From positions 1 to 7,621 of the forward strand of contig NZ_CAMXYY010000071.1 of the NCBI RefSeq assembly GCF_947253395.1: 7,621 nucleotides of DNA, read 5' to 3'. Source of the DNA: an uncultured Olegusella sp. (lineage in GTDB: Bacteria; Actinomycetota; Coriobacteriia; Coriobacteriales; Atopobiaceae). This document shows, one piece after another, positions 5,824-7,621 of this stretch. Each line of letters begins with the position of its first letter. The stretch's first letter is position 1. The notes beneath the pieces are model-generated. The model had not been told where the DNA came from. It ran no database searches and saw nothing but the letters and a program-made list of their open reading frames with translations. The translations under genes were made by a program, and so were the position numbers.

Positions 5824-7149
5824 TTAATACTTTGACATTAAGCAAACCGTCTCAACGTGGTAAGCCTGGGGGAAGAGGTCAACAGGGGTGATGCGCAGCG
5901 GCTGGTAGTTACCTATTGCGCAAAAACGAGCAAGATCACGTGCAAGTGTTGCGGGATCGCAGCTTACATAGGCAATGCGACGGGCGTGCTGTTTTGAGAG
6001 TTGCTTGACCACATCCTCCGCTAGCCCAGCACGCGGTGGATCAACAACAATCAAATTAGCATCGCAATCAGGAAACTCCCGACCAGCATCTCCGCCGATA
6101 ACATCAACGTTTTGTAGCTGTGCACTATCGAGATTACGACGGAGGTCGCGAACAGCAGGGCCAGATGCTTCTACCGCAGAGACAAACTCGCAGCGCTTTG
6201 CAAGAGGTAGTGTAAAGGTGCCAGCACCGCAGTACAGATCCATTGCCTCTTCGTCTGGTTGGGGGTCAAGTCCTGTAAGCACCAGCTCAATCAAGCGTTC
6301 TGCTCCTAAGGTATTGACCTGAAAAAAAGAAGGAGCAGAAAGAGCCATACGTTGACCTGCAATACGTTCGGTCCAAAGACCCTTACCAGAAAGCACTTCT
6401 ACACCAGTGACGCGGCGTGCTCTTTTTAATCCTTTGGTGAGTACTCGTACCACAGAGCTTGCATGTGTGGCATCACCGAGGACTTTTGCAACTTGAGCGC
6501 GGGGAAAAGCGCCTGGTTTTCCCCAGAGCGCAATTTCAATATCTTTAGTATGTAGTGCTACACGAATACCAACTCGCTCGAGACCAAGTTCATTGGTACC
6601 ACCGAGATAACCCAAAGCGCCCGAGACTGCTTTGACAAGTTTTGCATGCTTGTCTTGTAAAAGTGGGCACGAATCGACCTTGATGACGGACCCATCCTTT
6701 GCATGCATACCTACCATAAGGCGACCTTTTTGCCAGCTTACGGCAAGTTCCACTTTGTTGCGATATCCCCAGTCAGCAGAAGGGCGCTCGCAGTTTGCAA
6801 CCAAGGACTCAGCTTTTTCTGCCTCAAAGTGTCCGATGCGAATGAGTGCATCCACAACAGCTGTGCGCTTTGCTTCAAGTTGGGCATCTTTTGAAAGAGC
6901 TCCCCAGGGGCAACCGCCACATATACGTGCATAAGGGCAGGGGGGAGCGACGCGTTTTTCAGACGGCTCGACAATATGCGTAACTCTGCCTTTTGAAAAG
7001 TTGGAGCCATCTTGTATGAGTTCAACCTCAGCCGTCTCACCGGGAACGGCTCCAGCAACAAAAATAGCTTTCCCTTCTGGAGTATGAGCGATTGCGTCAG
7101 CTCCATAGGCCATACGCTCTATTTGTAGTGTGAGCACTAACTCTGTCAT
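5824..7149 (-). CDS. rlmD: RlmD/RumA-family 23S rRNA (uracil-5-)-methyltransferase
   Basis: A 441-residue SAM-dependent enzyme that makes 5-methyluridine in RNA. Family members act on 23S rRNA U1939, or U747 plus U1939 in the Gram-positive RlmCD type. An N-terminal TRAM domain spans about residues 3-60. [4Fe-4S] cysteines are C71, C77, C80 (CPYARICGGC) and C161. The C-terminal half carries FFQVN (275-279), SAM motif DLYCGAGTF (304-312), DPPRAG (370-375), nucleophile C397 in SCDPATLARDL, and the general base E433 in HVETVCLM. All catalytic parts are intact and the length is usual. The start overlaps the ppk1 stop as ATGA. GAGGAG abuts the ATG with no spacing, so a GTG four codons later (12 bases from GAGGAG) may be the real start. 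Substrate position cannot be fixed from sequence. Confidence 0.9.
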   Translation of the reverse strand: MTELVLTLQIERMAYGADAIAHTPEGKAIFVAGAVPGETAEVELIQDGSNFSKGRVTHIVEPSEKRVAPPCPYARICGGCPWGALSKDAQLEAKRTAVVDALIRIGHFEAEKAESLVANCERPSADWGYRNKVELAVSWQKGRLMVGMHAKDGSVIKVDSCPLLQDKHAKLVKAVSGALGYLGGTNELGLERVGIRVALHTKDIEIALWGKPGAFPRAQVAKVLGDATHASSVVRVLTKGLKRARRVTGVEVLSGKGLWTERIAGQRMALSAPSFFQVNTLGAERLIELVLTGLDPQPDEEAMDLYCGAGTFTLPLAKRCEFVSAVEASGPAVRDLRRNLDSAQLQNVDVIGGDAGREFPDCDANLIVVDPPRAGLAEDVVKQLSKQHARRIAYVSCDPATLARDLARFCAIGNYQPLRITPVDLFPQAYHVETVCLMSKY

Positions 7150-7601
7150 CTCCTCAAGCCAAACAAAGTGGCAAGACCCTCACCAATCAAGTGGAACGCT
7201 TGGCTCATGCGACTGCGTGAAATCTCAGGTTTTTTGGCGCTTATCTCATTTTCGTCCGTTTGGCTATTCATATCGGCAGCGCATGCGGTATCCTGCGCGT
7301 TAGGTTCATCTGTTGCGGAAGAAATACGAGCAGCCTCTCCTACAGAAGGGCCTTCACCATCAGCAGTTTGAACGTGATGACGTTTTGCTGTGGCCTGGGC
7401 ATCAGCTGCTTTGCGAGCGCGTTCACTGGCGCGTGCACATAGTTTTTCTTGAGAGTTAACGAGTAGCTCACCTTCACCCAGTTCAATCTTTTTCCAACTG
7501 CCATCTGAGGTGAGCTGACGAGCCTTGGTGTTATCGGCAAGTTGGAGATCCATATATTCTTTAACCATCTGACGACAACGTGGGTCAAGCACGGGATAGG
7601 C
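7146..7601 (-). CDS. ppk1: Polyphosphate kinase C-terminal end (5'-truncated by contig edge)
   Basis: The last 151 codons of a gene that begins outside the contig. AYPVLDPRCRQMVKEYMDLQLADNTKARQLTSDGSW and VNSQEKL (residues 1-54 of the visible part) match the end of Ppk1, which polymerises ATP gamma-phosphate into polyphosphate. The catalytic histidines lie upstream and are not visible. After the Ppk1 domain comes a tail of roughly 90 residues: polar, Ala/Glu/Thr/Ser-rich and probably disordered. It ends in a short amphipathic stretch (MSQAFHLIGEGLATLFGLRR) that might contact the membrane or a partner. It overlaps rlmD by ATGA and is probably in the same operon. The apparent start MYKRQ is adapter sequence and not part of the protein. 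Confidence 0.75.
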   Translation of the reverse strand, partial: AYPVLDPRCRQMVKEYMDLQLADNTKARQLTSDGSWKKIELGEGELLVNSQEKLCARASERARKAADAQATAKRHHVQTADGEGPSVGEAARISSATDEPNAQDTACAADMNSQTDENEISAKKPEISRSRMSQAFHLIGEGLATLFGLRR

Positions 7602-7621
7602 CTGTCTCTTATACACATCTG
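7602..7621. other. Sequencing adapter (Tn5/Nextera mosaic end), not genome
   Basis: CTGTCTCTTATACACATCT at 7602-7620 is the exact 19-base Tn5 mosaic end used in Nextera libraries, read outward from the insert. The final G at 7621 agrees with the first base of the adjoining i5-side adapter. Read on the minus strand it yields the known false N-termini MYKRQ and MCIRDR. Genomic sequence should be taken to end at 7601. Confidence 0.97.

Noticed and set aside
7340..7618. Minus-strand 92-codon frame starting MCIRDR
   Set aside because: Its start is adapter sequence and the rest is ppk1 in the wrong frame.
1..7621. CRISPR array, tRNA, rRNA or complete insertion sequence
   Set aside because: No regularly spaced repeats, cloverleaf, rRNA sequence, transposase or terminal inverted repeats were seen on reading both strands.

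Overview
This is the end of a draft contig, probably from a Coriobacteriia-like anaerobe (Actinomycetota). The assignment is an inference. It rests on a GC-rich [FeFe]-hydrogenase operon of the glutamate-synthase-linked type, beside a ppk1-rlmD pair, next to an AT-rich accessory patch. No 16S rRNA or other phylogenetic marker is present. Hand counts on sample 60-base lines give about 28-40% GC in the first 1.7 kb, about 52-67% in the hydrogenase operon and about 43-62% in the methyltransferase region.

Positions 1-1930 form an AT-rich, gene-poor, rearranged stretch. It holds the edge of a minus-strand gene with a hydrophobic N-terminus (1-46), a complete RelB/DinJ-RelE/ParE toxin-antitoxin pair (362-1005), and a roughly 320-base region with no clear gene. 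After that comes a C-terminal scrap of an ABC-F ribosome-protection ATPase (1323 to about 1620, minus), joined to the truncated start of a small membrane-protein gene (1588-1767, minus). Both minus-strand hydrophobic starts follow similar leader sequence (41-95 and 1807-1868).

Positions 1930-5640 are the core of the window: a two-gene hydrogenase operon. The first gene encodes a flavoprotein that fuses a NuoF-type iron-sulfur domain to a GltD-like FAD/NAD(P)H oxidoreductase. The second, overlapping by 7 bases, encodes a 576-residue [FeFe] hydrogenase with four accessory FeS cluster motifs and all H-cluster ligands. Electrons would be exchanged between a pyridine nucleotide and H+/H2. The leader before the operon can fold into a stem, a possible pseudoknot and a hairpin covering the ribosome-binding site. 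A GC-rich hairpin follows hydA.

Positions 5640-5823 are an AT-rich spacer. On the minus strand, ppk1 (only its C-terminal end) overlaps rlmD by ATGA, so the two are probably co-transcribed. The last 20 bases (7602-7621) are not genome: they match the Tn5/Nextera mosaic-end adapter, and they create false protein starts beginning MYKRQ and MCIRDR.

The observations I rate highest are the group A2-like hydrogenase with its NuoF/GltD hybrid partner, the structured leader upstream of it, the chimeric ABC-F junction with paired leaders, and the adapter artefact at the contig end.
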